62,429 nt of DNA from JBOFEH01 sp051650265. Its GTDB lineage: Bacteria > Bacillota > Clostridia > Lachnospirales > Cellulosilyticaceae. Below, piece by piece: positions 21,867 through 31,051 of the stretch. Under the pieces are notes generated by a model. That model was not told where the DNA came from and did not search any database. It worked only from the letters and a program-made list of their open reading frames with translations. Both the position numbers and the translations under genes were made by a program. How positions within the stretch are numbered: the first letter of the stretch is position 1; every line of letters starts with the position of its first letter. Where the stretch lies: NCBI GenBank assembly GCA_051650265.1, contig JBOFIR010000231.1:1-62429 (forward strand), read 5' to 3'.

Positions 21867-22805
21867 ATGTATGGATTAAAGGGAAAATCACTCTTAACAT
21901 TACATGATTATACACGTCAGGAGATTGAATATTTATTAAAACTTGCAGAAGACTTGAAAGCTAAAAAGAATATGGGGATCAAAGGAAATTGTCTAGAGGG
22001 TAAGAATGTCGCATTGATTTTTGAAAAACCATCGACACGTACACGTTGTGCATTTACAGTGGCGTGTGTAGATGAGGGGGCACATCCGGAGTATTTGGGA
22101 AAAGATGATATTCAGCTGGGACACAAGGAAAGTGTGGCGGATACAGCACGTGTATTAGGACGATTATTTGATGCGATTGAATTTAGGGGATTTTCTCAAA
22201 AAACGGTAGAAGAATTAGCAGCCTATAGTGGTGTGCCTGTTTATAACGGCCTAACGGATTTATATCATCCGACACAGATTTTGGCAGACTTGTTGACAAT
22301 GAAAGAGCATCTAGGCGGATTAAAAGGCAAAAAGTTTGTTTATATAGGGGATGGCCGTAATAATATGGCCAATAGTTTGATGATTGGTTGTATGAAGATG
22401 GGTATTGATATGGTAATTGTCGCACCAAAGAGCCTTTGGCCAGAGGAATGGCTTGTGGCACAATGCAAAGATTATGGCGTGGAGAATGCGGCAACACTCA
22501 CAATGACAGATCAGATTGTAGGTGGTGTTGAAGGGGCTGATGTGATCTATACAGATGTATGGTGTTCTATGGGAGAAGAATCAGAGGCGCAAGCACGCAT
22601 TGAATTGTTAAAGCCTTATCAAGTGAATGCAGACCTCATTAAACTGGTAAATAATGAAAAAATGATTTTTATGCATTGTCTGCCTGCAGTAAAGGGATAC
22701 GAAGTTACAGAAGACGTATTTGAAAGTAGCTATTCAGTTGTATTTGATCAAGCAGAAAATCGTATGCATACAATTAAAGCTGTTATGGTAGCGACATTAA
22801 GTTAG
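21867..22805 (+). CDS. argF: Ornithine carbamoyltransferase
   Basis: A 312-residue enzyme joining ornithine and carbamoyl phosphate to citrulline, or running in reverse in arginine catabolism. Carbamoyl-phosphate motif STRTR at about residues 58-62, YHPTQILAD near 130, ornithine-side DVWCSMGE near 230 and HCLPA near 270 identify it as OTCase and not aspartate carbamoyltransferase. It stands alone, with no arginine deiminase, carbamate kinase or other arg genes nearby, so the direction cannot be told. Confidence 0.94.
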   Translation: MYGLKGKSLLTLHDYTRQEIEYLLKLAEDLKAKKNMGIKGNCLEGKNVALIFEKPSTRTRCAFTVACVDEGAHPEYLGKDDIQLGHKESVADTARVLGRLFDAIEFRGFSQKTVEELAAYSGVPVYNGLTDLYHPTQILADLLTMKEHLGGLKGKKFVYIGDGRNNMANSLMIGCMKMGIDMVIVAPKSLWPEEWLVAQCKDYGVENAATLTMTDQIVGGVEGADVIYTDVWCSMGEESEAQARIELLKPYQVNADLIKLVNNEKMIFMHCLPAVKGYEVTEDVFESSYSVVFDQAENRMHTIKAVMVATLS

Positions 22806-22858
22806 TGTGCAGGCTTGAAAGATTAACACGTTAGTATTTCAAAAATTCCGCATAATTG

Positions 22859-22887
22859 TTGACTATTATCTGAAAATTATTTATAAT
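22859..22887 (+). promoter_or_regulatory. Promoter of serC-serA
   Basis: TTGACT (22859-22864), 17-base spacer, TATAAT (22882-22887), 37 bases before the serC ATG. Confidence 0.83.
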
Positions 22888-22924
22888 TTAACATTATAAA
22901 GTATAGAAGTAAGGGGGATGCGAA

Positions 22925-24001
22925 ATGAGAGTATATAATTTTTCAGCAGGACCTGCGGTGTTGCCTGTGGCTGTATTGGAGAAGGCTCAGGCAGAACTTG
23001 TCTCTTATGGGGATAGTGGTATGAGTGTGATGGAGATGAGTCATCGCTCTAAGGCTTATCAAGCGATTATAGACGCTGCAGAGGCAAAAATAAGACAGTT
23101 GATGAATATACCAGCTCATTATAAAGTGCTTTTTTTACAAGGTGGAGCATCCTTGCAATTTGCAATGGTGCCTCTCAACTTACTCAGAAAATCAGGTCAG
23201 GCAGATTATCTTGATTCAGGTGCATGGTCTGCAAAAGCAATCAAAGAAGCTAAGAAATTTGGTGATGTTCATGTGATTGCATCTTCAAAGGCAGACACGT
23301 ATTCTCACATTCCAACTTATTCTAAAGATGATTTTAATCCAGATGCAGATTATTTTTATATTTGCCAGAACAATACAATTTATGGGACTAAATTTCCTGA
23401 ATTACCCGATGTGGGAGACGTACCATTAGTTGCAGATCTTTCGTCTTGTATCATGTCAGAGGTCATAGATGTCAATCGCTATGGTGTGATTTTTGCAGGT
23501 GCACAGAAGAATCTAGGGCCAGCTGGTGTGACAGTTGTCATTATTAGGGAGGATCTGATTGGTTATGCAAAACCTGAAGTGCCTACTATGCTTGACTATA
23601 AAGTCCATGTTGAGAATGGCTCAATGTACAACACACCACCAACTTTTGCAATCTATATGTTGAAGTTGATGCTTGAATGGGTAGAAGAAATGGGCGGGGT
23701 TGAAGCGATTGAGCAGCTGAACCGAGAAAAGGCCCAAATGCTCTATGACTACCTTGATACTTCTAAGATGTTTAGAGGGACGGCTGCGGTTAATGATCGC
23801 TCTTTAATGAATATTCCTTTTATTACAGGGGATGAGGTGTTAGACGCACAGTTTATCAAAGAAGCAAGCGCTGCAGGATTTGTCAACCTCAAAGGGCATC
23901 GTAGTGTAGGAGGCATGCGTGCAAGTATCTATAATGCGATGCCAATAGAAGGGGTGCAGGCGCTTGTGGCGTTTATGAAAGCATTTGAAGCAAATAATTA
24001 G
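22925..24001 (+). CDS. serC: Phosphoserine aminotransferase
   Basis: A 358-residue PLP enzyme that makes 3-phosphoserine from 3-phosphohydroxypyruvate and glutamate. Starts with YNFSAGPAVLP, has LQGGASLQFAMVP, DLSSCIMSE, the Schiff-base Lys in FAGAQKNLGPAG, and the end GGMRASIYNAMP. Length normal. RBS AAGGGGG. serA follows after 13 bases, forming a two-gene serine operon. serB is not in the window. Confidence 0.96.
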   Translation: MRVYNFSAGPAVLPVAVLEKAQAELVSYGDSGMSVMEMSHRSKAYQAIIDAAEAKIRQLMNIPAHYKVLFLQGGASLQFAMVPLNLLRKSGQADYLDSGAWSAKAIKEAKKFGDVHVIASSKADTYSHIPTYSKDDFNPDADYFYICQNNTIYGTKFPELPDVGDVPLVADLSSCIMSEVIDVNRYGVIFAGAQKNLGPAGVTVVIIREDLIGYAKPEVPTMLDYKVHVENGSMYNTPPTFAIYMLKLMLEWVEEMGGVEAIEQLNREKAQMLYDYLDTSKMFRGTAAVNDRSLMNIPFITGDEVLDAQFIKEASAAGFVNLKGHRSVGGMRASIYNAMPIEGVQALVAFMKAFEANN

Positions 24002-24014
24002 AGGGGGCACTGCT

Positions 24015-25172
24015 ATGTATCAAATTCATTGTTTAAATAAGATCTCAGAAAGTGGCCTTGGCCTTTTGGGTGAGGGATACAATGTCAAAGCAACCATAGA
24101 TGAAGCAGATGCGATTATGGTAAGAAGCGCCAAGATGCACGCTATCAATTTTGCAAGTCACGTCAAGGCTATTGCAAGGGCGGGAGCAGGCGTCAATAAT
24201 ATTCCTATTGAGGCATGTGCAGAGCAAGGGATTGTGGTATTTAATACACCAGGAGCAAATGCTAATGCAGTTAAGGAACTTGTCATCGTAGGTATTTTAC
24301 TGGCATCAAGAAATGTAATTGGTGGGATTGAATGGGCAAAAACTTTGAAAGAGGATGTCGCCAAGCAAGTGGAGTTGGGTAAAGGGGCTTTTGTAGGACC
24401 AGAGATTTTTGGAAAAAAACTGGGTGTGATTGGGCTAGGTGCAATTGGTGTACTCGTTGCCAATGCAGCGCAAGCACTTGGAATGGATGTTATTGGATAT
24501 GACCCCTATATCTCGGTGGATGCGGCATGGGGATTGTCTAGGCATATCAAACATGCACAGACTTTAGATGAGGTTTTGGGGCAGGCAGATTATGTGACAC
24601 TCCATGTGCCACTTTTGCCCACTACAAAAAACATGTTTAATGAGGAAACTTTTGGTAAGGTTAAGGATGGTGTGCGGTTGCTCAATTTTTCACGAGATAC
24701 ATTAGTGGATCACGAGGCACTAAAAGCGGCACTTGTGACAGGTAAAGTTGCGCAGTATGTGACAGATTTTCCAATAGAGCCCTTATTGGATGTGCAAAAC
24801 GTGATTTGTATCCCGCACCTTGGTGCATCTACACCAGAGTCAGAGGAGAATTGTGCAGTCATGGCAGCTAAGCAAGTGAAGAACTATCTTGAGAGTGGGA
24901 ATATTATCAATTCTGTTAATTTCCCACATTGTGAGATGCCGTGGAATGCTGCGAATCGTTTAACAATCATTCACCGTAACAAGCCAACAATTCTCGGGAA
25001 GATTACACAGATCATTGCCAATGAAGAGATTAATATTTCTGATATGATCAATAAGAGTAAAGGGGAATGGGCTTATACGATTATTGATACAGATACGGTA
25101 GTGACACCTACTAATATTAAGAATATCGAGGCGATTGACGATATTGTAAGAGTAAGAAATCTTAATAAATAA
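24015..25172 (+). CDS. serA: D-3-phosphoglycerate dehydrogenase
   Basis: A 385-residue NAD-dependent dehydrogenase for the first step of serine synthesis. The NAD-binding GLGAIG with Asp after YD shows NAD preference. Substrate/catalytic residues are in RAGAGVNNIP, NFSRDTLVDHEAL (Arg; the usual RG is RD here), and PHLGASTPESEEN (His, Glu pair region). Residues about 310-385 form a short ACT-type domain (NRLTIIHRNKPTILGKI), suggesting serine feedback. ATG at 24015 is behind AGAGGGGGC; an upstream in-frame start inside serC is unlikely. Confidence 0.95.
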   Translation: MYQIHCLNKISESGLGLLGEGYNVKATIDEADAIMVRSAKMHAINFASHVKAIARAGAGVNNIPIEACAEQGIVVFNTPGANANAVKELVIVGILLASRNVIGGIEWAKTLKEDVAKQVELGKGAFVGPEIFGKKLGVIGLGAIGVLVANAAQALGMDVIGYDPYISVDAAWGLSRHIKHAQTLDEVLGQADYVTLHVPLLPTTKNMFNEETFGKVKDGVRLLNFSRDTLVDHEALKAALVTGKVAQYVTDFPIEPLLDVQNVICIPHLGASTPESEENCAVMAAKQVKNYLESGNIINSVNFPHCEMPWNAANRLTIIHRNKPTILGKITQIIANEEINISDMINKSKGEWAYTIIDTDTVVTPTNIKNIEAIDDIVRVRNLNK

Positions 25173-25175
25173 TGT

Positions 25176-25208
25176 AAAAAAGAACTAAGGTTACCTTAGT
25201 TCTTTTTT
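25176..25208 (+). terminator. Intrinsic terminator after serA
   Basis: A-rich left arm AAAAAAGAACTAAG and its complement CTTAGTTCTTTTTT, with a small GTTAC loop. Works in both directions by sequence. Confidence 0.9.
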
Positions 25209-25224
25209 GTGAGGGGGAAAAAGG

Positions 25225-25770
25225 GTGCAAGAGTTAGCATTACATTTATTGGATATTGTACAAAATAGTATCCGCGCAGGTGCAAGTCATATTAGGATTC
25301 GCGTAGAAGAAAAGATTACACTTAATGAGATGATACTTTGTGTTGAAGATAATGGGAGCGGGATCGATGAGGAAATAAAGCCTCATTTGACCAATCCCTT
25401 TACAACAACGAGAACTTTGAGAAAGGTGGGACTCGGGTTACCTTTCTTGGAGCAAATGTGTAGGGAGACTGAAGGAAATTTGCGCATTGAAAGTAAAAAA
25501 GGTGAGGGAACGACAGTGACAGCAACGATGACATATCAGCATATTGACCGGTTACCTTTAGGTGCAGTTGAAAAAACAATAGGGATGCTGATTTTGGGAC
25601 GACCTGATATTCGTTATACCTATCAACATATCTATGAGGAGACGTGTTTTGAGTGTGATACGGATGCATTAAAGGCGGTACTGGGGGATGTACCGATTAA
25701 TGATCTTGAAATTATTGCTTGGATTGAAAGCTTTATTCGAGAAGGAATAGAGAGTCTTTATTGTCAATAA
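25225..25770 (+). CDS. Stand-alone GHKL ATP-binding protein
   Basis: A 181-residue protein, GTG start behind GAGGGGG. Residues 1-110 are a histidine-kinase-type ATPase fold: N box with IVQNSIRAGA, G1 box EDNGSGID, F box NPFTTTR and G2 box VGLGLPF. No HisKA domain, sensor or receiver is present, and no phospho-accepting His dimerisation helix. The C-terminal 70 residues are a small unassigned domain (YTYQHIYEETCFECD). Such proteins are seen near clostridial redox complexes. It precedes the Rnf operon by 86 bases, which include a separate promoter, so co-regulation is only suggested. Confidence 0.8.
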   Translation: MQELALHLLDIVQNSIRAGASHIRIRVEEKITLNEMILCVEDNGSGIDEEIKPHLTNPFTTTRTLRKVGLGLPFLEQMCRETEGNLRIESKKGEGTTVTATMTYQHIDRLPLGAVEKTIGMLILGRPDIRYTYQHIYEETCFECDTDALKAVLGDVPINDLEIIAWIESFIREGIESLYCQ

Positions 25771-25781
25771 ATTAACTTTTA

Positions 25782-25809
25782 TTGAGAAATTTCTGATTAG
25801 TGATATACT
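25782..25809 (+). promoter_or_regulatory. Promoter of the rnf operon
   Basis: TTGAGA (25782-25787), 16-base spacer, TATACT (25804-25809), 47 bases before rnfC. Confidence 0.68.
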
Positions 25810-25856
25810 TGATGTATGTTAACTCATGAGGACAGAGTAGGGAGAGGAGAAAGGGT

Positions 25857-27176
25857 ATGAAAAAATATACTTTCAAAAAGGGTATTCATCCGGACTATTG
25901 TAAAACGTTTACGGATCAAAAACCAATAGAGGTGTTACTGCCAGGTGACGAACTTGTCTATCCAATGCAACAACATATTGGAGCTCCGGCAATACCACTT
26001 GTCAAAAAAGGGGAACGTGTATTAGTTGGGCAAAAAATAGGGGAAGTTGCTATGGGGAAATTGGGCGTGCCAATCTATTCATCTGTATCAGGGACAATTA
26101 AAGGTATTGAAAATCGTATGACCCATATGGGTGTTAAAGTCCAGTCGGTCATCGTGACGAATGATCATCTTTATGAAGAAGTCGATGCACTTCAGATAAC
26201 AGAGCTTAGGGATTACCATGCGTTTTCACCAGACCAAATCAGGGAGATGGTCAAAGAAGCTGGTCTTGTAGGAATGGGCGGAGCCACTTTTCCAACCTAT
26301 GTCAAACTATCACCACCAAAGGATAAGGTGATTACACATATTATCATCAATGGCGCAGAGTGTGAACCTTATTTAACCACAGACCACCGAGTGATGGTAG
26401 AAGAAGGTGAGCGGCTCATAGAAGGAATCAAAATTTTGTCCTATCTTTTTCCGGAGGCCAAAGCATACATAGGTATTGAAGATAATAAACCTGATGCAAT
26501 TAAGCATCTTAACAAACTTGCAGCGGGGGAGTCTCAAATTGAAGTTTGTAGCTTGGAAACAAAGTATCCACAGGGGTCGGAGAAACATCTTATTTATGCA
26601 ATTACAGGAAAAGAAGTGCCAAGTGGTAAACTACCAGCAGATGTAGGGTGCCTTGTTCAAAATATTGACTCAGTGATTGCGATCTGGCGTACAGTGACAA
26701 AGAATAGGCCTATTATGAGACGTATTGTAACGGTGTCTGGAGATGGTGTGAAGAATCCATGTAATCTCAAGGTGAGGTTAGGAACTTCTTTTAGAGAGGT
26801 GTTGGAAAAAGCGCAGTGGGATCCTGAGAAGACGGTGAAAATTATATCTGGGGGACCAATGATGGGGGTGGCTATCTCAGATGTTGATGTACCAGTTGTG
26901 AAGGGCACTTCGGGGATTTTATGTTTCACAAAAGATGCTGTAGCAGAACAAAAGGCTTCAAATTGTATTAGGTGTAGTAAATGTATTAGTGTTTGTCCGA
27001 TGCATCTTGAACCACAGACGCTGCATCATGCAGCCTTACATGAAGAGGACCAGCTCTTTATGGACTGTCATGGAATGGATTGTATCGAGTGCGGAAGTTG
27101 CGCGTATATTTGTCCTGCAAAGAGACACCTTGTACAAAATATAAGAGCAGCGAAGTATCGTATTCGCAATCAATAG
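25857..27176 (+). CDS. rnfC: Rnf complex subunit C (NADH-binding, 4Fe-4S)
   Basis: 439 residues. RnfC is the peripheral NADH/FMN subunit of the ferredoxin:NAD+ oxidoreductase. The N-terminal RnfC barrel (residues 1-110), the Rossmann-like GAGLVGMGGATFPT-type segment (VGMGGATFPTYVKL) and an SLBB domain are present. Two ferredoxin motifs follow: CIRCSKCISVCP and CIECGSCAYICP near residues 365-420. First gene of the operon C-D-G-E-A-B typical of Clostridia. Confidence 0.96.
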   Translation: MKKYTFKKGIHPDYCKTFTDQKPIEVLLPGDELVYPMQQHIGAPAIPLVKKGERVLVGQKIGEVAMGKLGVPIYSSVSGTIKGIENRMTHMGVKVQSVIVTNDHLYEEVDALQITELRDYHAFSPDQIREMVKEAGLVGMGGATFPTYVKLSPPKDKVITHIIINGAECEPYLTTDHRVMVEEGERLIEGIKILSYLFPEAKAYIGIEDNKPDAIKHLNKLAAGESQIEVCSLETKYPQGSEKHLIYAITGKEVPSGKLPADVGCLVQNIDSVIAIWRTVTKNRPIMRRIVTVSGDGVKNPCNLKVRLGTSFREVLEKAQWDPEKTVKIISGGPMMGVAISDVDVPVVKGTSGILCFTKDAVAEQKASNCIRCSKCISVCPMHLEPQTLHHAALHEEDQLFMDCHGMDCIECGSCAYICPAKRHLVQNIRAAKYRIRNQ

Positions 27177-27195
27177 GGGGAAAGGGAGAGAGACA

Positions 27196-28134
27196 ATGGA
27201 AAAACAATGGAATGGATCATCCTCACCGCATGTGAGGGCAGATCATAGTATTCAGAGTATTATGAAAGACGTCATCATTGCGTTAATGCCGGCATTAGTG
27301 GTAGGGATCTACTTCTTTGGGATCAGAGCGCTTGTTGTAACACTTGTATGTGTCATCTCGTGTGTAGGGTTTGAAACTCTGTGGCAAAAGTGTACAAGAC
27401 AATGCCTAACACTCACTGATTTGAGTGCTGTGGTAACGGGGATTCTTCTTGCATTTAATTTATCAGCGGATACACCATTATACATACCTGTTGTAGGGGC
27501 GTTTGTAGCAATTATATTGGCTAAACAATTTTTTGGAGGATTGGGACAAAACTTTATCAATCCAGCACTAGCAGCAAGAGCATTTTTGCTTGCAGCATAT
27601 CCTACTGGTATGACAACTTTCGTTCAAAATGTGGATATTGTGACGGGAGCGACGCCACTTGCACTGATGAAACAAGGTGAGTGGGAGCGGATGCCGAGTA
27701 TGATGCAGGCACTAGTGGGTCAGATGGGTGGCTGTATTGGAGAGGTGTCAGCTGTTGCACTATTGTTAGGTGGGATTTACCTGATCTATAAGAAGATAAT
27801 CACATGGCATATTCCTGTATGTTACTTAGGGACCTTGTTTGTTGTGTCGGTTGTGTTTGGGGGATGTAGTATTTATCAGAGCTTTTATAGTTTGCTTTTG
27901 GGCGGGGCAATGCTAGGTGCATTCTTTATGGCAACAGATTATACAACCACGCCGATGACTATACGTGGTCAAGTCATCTTTGCTGTGGGAGCTGGTCTGA
28001 TTGCAGCGGTCATTCGGTTATTTGGAGGTTATCCAGAGGGGGTAAGTTATAGTATTTTATTAATGAATTTGGTGGTGCCGCTGATAGATCGCTATGTAAA
28101 ACCAAGAACTTTTGGGGAGGTTGAAAGCGCATGA
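27196..28134 (+). CDS. rnfD: Rnf complex subunit D (membrane, covalent FMN)
   Basis: 312 residues with about nine membrane helices. The covalent FMN attachment motif is TGATPL, with Thr153 as the predicted phosphoester site. NqrB/RnfD family marks are LSAVVTGILLAFNL and FGGLGQNFINPALAARAFL. It overlaps rnfG by four bases. Confidence 0.95.
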   Translation: MEKQWNGSSSPHVRADHSIQSIMKDVIIALMPALVVGIYFFGIRALVVTLVCVISCVGFETLWQKCTRQCLTLTDLSAVVTGILLAFNLSADTPLYIPVVGAFVAIILAKQFFGGLGQNFINPALAARAFLLAAYPTGMTTFVQNVDIVTGATPLALMKQGEWERMPSMMQALVGQMGGCIGEVSAVALLLGGIYLIYKKIITWHIPVCYLGTLFVVSVVFGGCSIYQSFYSLLLGGAMLGAFFMATDYTTTPMTIRGQVIFAVGAGLIAAVIRLFGGYPEGVSYSILLMNLVVPLIDRYVKPRTFGEVESA

Positions 28135-28694
28135 AAGAGATGTTAAAGCTTGGTGCCATTTTGTTTGGAATAACTGCTATTTGTGCAGGACTTCTTGGTT
28201 TTATCAATAGTATGACAGCACCGACGATTGCGGCTCAAAAAGAACAAGCAAAGCAACAAGCAATGAAAGAAGTGCTTGGTATAGCAGAAGAATTCATTGT
28301 GTGTGAGGAAGACTCAGAGGCAGTAGAGGAGCTTTATATAGGTGTGAAGAATAAGGAGTATGTAGGGGCAGTGGCTAAAATGAGGCCTAATGGTTATGGT
28401 GGTGGTATCGAAATGATGGTTGGTATTGGAGCAGGTGGTCAGGTTACTGCAATTGAGATTTTGACTCACACGGAGACGCCGGGACTTGGTGCTAATGCAG
28501 ATCGTCCTATGTTTACTGACCAGTTTGCAGGTAAGTTTTCACCGCTTGCAGTGGTGAAAGGGCGTAGTGAAGATGAGGATATTATGGCGATCACGGGAGC
28601 CACCATTACTTCGGAGGCAGTGACGCTAGGTGTCAATCAAGCTTCTGAATATATCTTAGCCCATGAAGAAGCACTTAGGGGAGGTGTGCAATGA
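28131..28694 (+). CDS. rnfG: Rnf complex subunit G (FMN-binding)
   Basis: 187 residues: one N-terminal membrane anchor (residues 5-28) and an extracytoplasmic FMN_bind domain. The motif ITGATITSEAV carries the FMN-accepting Thr158, and HTETPGLGA is the usual preceding element. Starts inside rnfD (ATGA) and ends inside rnfE. Confidence 0.95.
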   Translation: MKEMLKLGAILFGITAICAGLLGFINSMTAPTIAAQKEQAKQQAMKEVLGIAEEFIVCEEDSEAVEELYIGVKNKEYVGAVAKMRPNGYGGGIEMMVGIGAGGQVTAIEILTHTETPGLGANADRPMFTDQFAGKFSPLAVVKGRSEDEDIMAITGATITSEAVTLGVNQASEYILAHEEALRGGVQ

Positions 28695-29302
28695 TGAAAA
28701 CATTATTTGAACGCTTGAAAGTTGGTATTCTAATTGATAATCCTACATTTATGCAGGTATTAGGAATGTGTCCCACACTAGCAGTCACAACAAGTGCAAA
28801 AAATGCGATAGGGATGGGGCTGACAACGACAGCAGTACTTATTTGCTCAAATACAGTAATCTCAGTCTTAAGAAAAGTGATACCAGATAAGATTAGAATT
28901 CCTGCCTTTGTGGTTATTATTGCAAGTTTTGTTACGATGATGGATCTCTTACTACAGGCCTATCTTCCTGATTTGCATAGTCAATTAGGACTCTTTATTC
29001 CACTCATTGTAGTGAACTGTCTTATTTTAGCGCGTGCTGAAGCCTATGCTTCTAAAAATACAGTCGTACCTTCACTTTTTGATGGCTTAGGAATGGGTCT
29101 TGGTTTTACAGTAGGATTAGCAGCTATTGGAATCGTTAGGGAAATTCTTGGAGCGGGGACACTGTTTGGCCTTGCGGTACTCCCAAATAGTTATGATCCT
29201 GCAATTATTATGATTCTTGCACCGGGTGCATTTTTTACATTGGGGATTTTGATGGCACTCATTAACGTATGGAAAGCTAGAAGAGCAGAGGGAGGTAAGT
29301 AG
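28691..29302 (+). CDS. rnfE: Rnf complex subunit E
   Basis: 203 residues, six membrane helices, RnfA/RnfE-NqrD/NqrE family. NPTFMQVLGMCPTLAVTTSA at the start is the RnfE form; the paired half has LIVVNCLILARAEA. The conserved Cys residues in the two inverted-repeat helices (MCPTLA and VNCLI) may hold the intramembrane Fe-S centre described for Rnf/Nqr. Two adjacent ATG codons (28691, 28694) are possible starts. Confidence 0.95.
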   Translation: MMKTLFERLKVGILIDNPTFMQVLGMCPTLAVTTSAKNAIGMGLTTTAVLICSNTVISVLRKVIPDKIRIPAFVVIIASFVTMMDLLLQAYLPDLHSQLGLFIPLIVVNCLILARAEAYASKNTVVPSLFDGLGMGLGFTVGLAAIGIVREILGAGTLFGLAVLPNSYDPAIIMILAPGAFFTLGILMALINVWKARRAEGGK

Positions 29303-29304
29303 AG

Positions 29305-29880
29305 ATGGAACTGATACTATTATTTATTGGAGCGGCACTCGTCAATAACTTTGTGCTCTCACGCTTCTTGGGAATATGCCCTTTCCTAGGTGTTTCTAAA
29401 AAAGTGGAGACTGCAGTGGGAATGGGGATGGCTGTAACTTTTGTAATGGGGCTTGCTTCCTTGATTTCGTATGTCGTCTACAGTTTCTTATTAAAGCCAC
29501 TCCATTTGGAGTATATTTATACGGTTGCTTTTATTCTGGTGATTGCATCACTTGTTCAATTTGTAGAAATGGTCATCCAGAAGACAAGTCCAAGCCTCTA
29601 TTCGGCGCTGGGTGTCTATTTACCGCTCATTACAACGAACTGTGCAGTGCTTGGTGTAGCCATTATTAATATGCAAAAAAATTATTCGCTTATTGAGTCT
29701 GTTGTTAATGGGGTTGGTGGTGCGGTTGGTTTCACATTGGTACTTGTGTTGTTTGCAGGAATACGAGAGCGTATAGAAAAAAATGATATTTTGCCGAGTT
29801 TAAAAGGGTTTCCAATTGCACTCATTACAGCGGGTTTTATGGCAATTGCCTTTTTAGGTTTTCAAAATCTCATTAAATAG
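29305..29880 (+). CDS. rnfA: Rnf complex subunit A
   Basis: 191 residues, six membrane helices, with inverted topology to RnfE. VNNFVLSRFLGICPFLGVS and LITTNCAVLGVA contain the matching conserved Cys residues. It begins two bases after the rnfE stop, with GGAGG-type RBS (GGGAGGTAAG) within rnfE. Confidence 0.95.
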   Translation: MELILLFIGAALVNNFVLSRFLGICPFLGVSKKVETAVGMGMAVTFVMGLASLISYVVYSFLLKPLHLEYIYTVAFILVIASLVQFVEMVIQKTSPSLYSALGVYLPLITTNCAVLGVAIINMQKNYSLIESVVNGVGGAVGFTLVLVLFAGIRERIEKNDILPSLKGFPIALITAGFMAIAFLGFQNLIK

Positions 29881-29891
29881 GAGGGGAGTAG

Positions 29892-30686
29892 ATGAATATA
29901 TTTGATGTGCTTAATCCAGTTTTAGCCATTGGTGGATTAGGACTACTTTTTGGAGTGGGACTAGGTGTGGCTGCCAAAAAATTTGCTGTTCCTGTAGATG
30001 AGCGTGTGGGTGCGGTAAAGGAGCATTTACCAGGTGCTAATTGCGGCGGGTGTGGTTTTGCTGGCTGTGAAGCCTTTGCAAAAGCAGTTGTAGCAGGAGA
30101 TGCGAAAGTTATGGGATGCCCTGTATGTAATGATGAGCAGGTCTCGGCGATTGCAACTGTCATGGGGCAAGAAGCAATAACTAGTGTGCAGTGCAAAGCG
30201 TTTGTGAAATGTAAGGGCCATTTGGTGGTAGCTCCGTTTAAATATCATTATAGCGGGGTGACAAGTTGTGAGCAGGCACAACTTATTGGTGGAGGGCCTA
30301 AAAAATGTAGTTATGGTTGTTTGGGGTTTGGAAGCTGTGCGATGAAGTGTGCATTTGATGCAATTACGATTGAAGATGGCTTAGCGATCGTTGATCAGAC
30401 GAAGTGTACAGGATGTGGGAGCTGCATAGCAGCATGTCCTAGAAAAATTATTGAACTAAAACCAGAGTCTACGAGGTACCGTGTAGCATGTGCTTCGCAG
30501 GAAAAAGGAAAAGAGGTGAAAGCTACATGTGAAGTAGGCTGTATAGGGTGTAGTCTATGCATCAAGCAGTGTGAGAGCCAGGCCATCTCTCTTGTAGGCA
30601 ATTGTGCAGTTATTGATCCTGAGTTGTGTACAAAGTGTGGCAAATGTGAAGCCAAGTGTCCAACGCATGCAATTATCCAGAGATAA
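29892..30686 (+). CDS. rnfB: Rnf complex subunit B (polyferredoxin)
   Basis: 264 residues. One N-terminal membrane helix, then the Fe-S domain GANCGGCGFAGCE with its fourth Cys in CPVC, and four further Cys clusters: KCSYGCLGFGSC, CTGCGSCIAACP, CIGCSLCIKQC and CTKCGKCEAKCP. It accepts electrons from reduced ferredoxin and passes them into the membrane subunits. Last gene of the operon, followed by a terminator. Confidence 0.95.
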   Translation: MNIFDVLNPVLAIGGLGLLFGVGLGVAAKKFAVPVDERVGAVKEHLPGANCGGCGFAGCEAFAKAVVAGDAKVMGCPVCNDEQVSAIATVMGQEAITSVQCKAFVKCKGHLVVAPFKYHYSGVTSCEQAQLIGGGPKKCSYGCLGFGSCAMKCAFDAITIEDGLAIVDQTKCTGCGSCIAACPRKIIELKPESTRYRVACASQEKGKEVKATCEVGCIGCSLCIKQCESQAISLVGNCAVIDPELCTKCGKCEAKCPTHAIIQR

Positions 30687-30691
30687 GCGGG

Positions 30692-30725
30692 AAGGCTAAT
30701 AGTGAGACTATTGGCCTTTTCTTTT
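30692..30725 (+). terminator. Terminator of the rnf operon
   Basis: 12-bp stem AAGGCTAATAGT / ACTATTGGCCTT with one wobble, loop GAG, then a T-rich tail TTCTTTT. Confidence 0.88.
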
Positions 30726-30753
30726 GTGAAATTTCTTAAAGATGTGATAAAAT
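30724..30753 (+). promoter_or_regulatory. Candidate promoter for DUF4321-maf
   Basis: TTGTGA (30724-30729), 18-base spacer, TAAAAT (30748-30753). Both hexamers are near consensus. It starts in the T-tail of the rnf terminator. Confidence 0.55.
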
Positions 30754-30786
30754 GAAGTTAAGGGACAAAAGATAAAGGGGGATCAT

Positions 30787-31038
30787 ATGAAAGGTAAAAG
30801 TTTTTGGGTGTTATTGCTATGTATGTTAGCAGGACTTACAGTAGGTAATTTCTTAGGTGAGTTATGCAATGAGGTGCCATTTCTTGCATTTCTAAGCTAT
30901 GGGCAGTCATTTGGGCTAGAAAAGCCAGTAGCTATTGATCTAGGTGTAATTCAAATGGCTGTACAATTTACTATCCAAATTACGTTGGTTGGGATATTAG
31001 GGATGATGGGTGGTATATTTGTCTATAAAAAAATATAA
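30787..31038 (+). CDS. DUF4321 membrane protein
   Basis: 83 residues with two membrane helices: residues 4-26, and 58-80 ending in YKK. The middle has a short extracytoplasmic loop with IDLGVIQMAVQFTIQI, the DUF4321 signature. In Clostridia this small gene is commonly found next to maf, radC and mreB, as here. Function unknown. RBS AAGGGGG. Confidence 0.85.
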   Translation: MKGKSFWVLLLCMLAGLTVGNFLGELCNEVPFLAFLSYGQSFGLEKPVAIDLGVIQMAVQFTIQITLVGILGMMGGIFVYKKI

Positions 31039-31051
31039 GTAGGAGATCATG

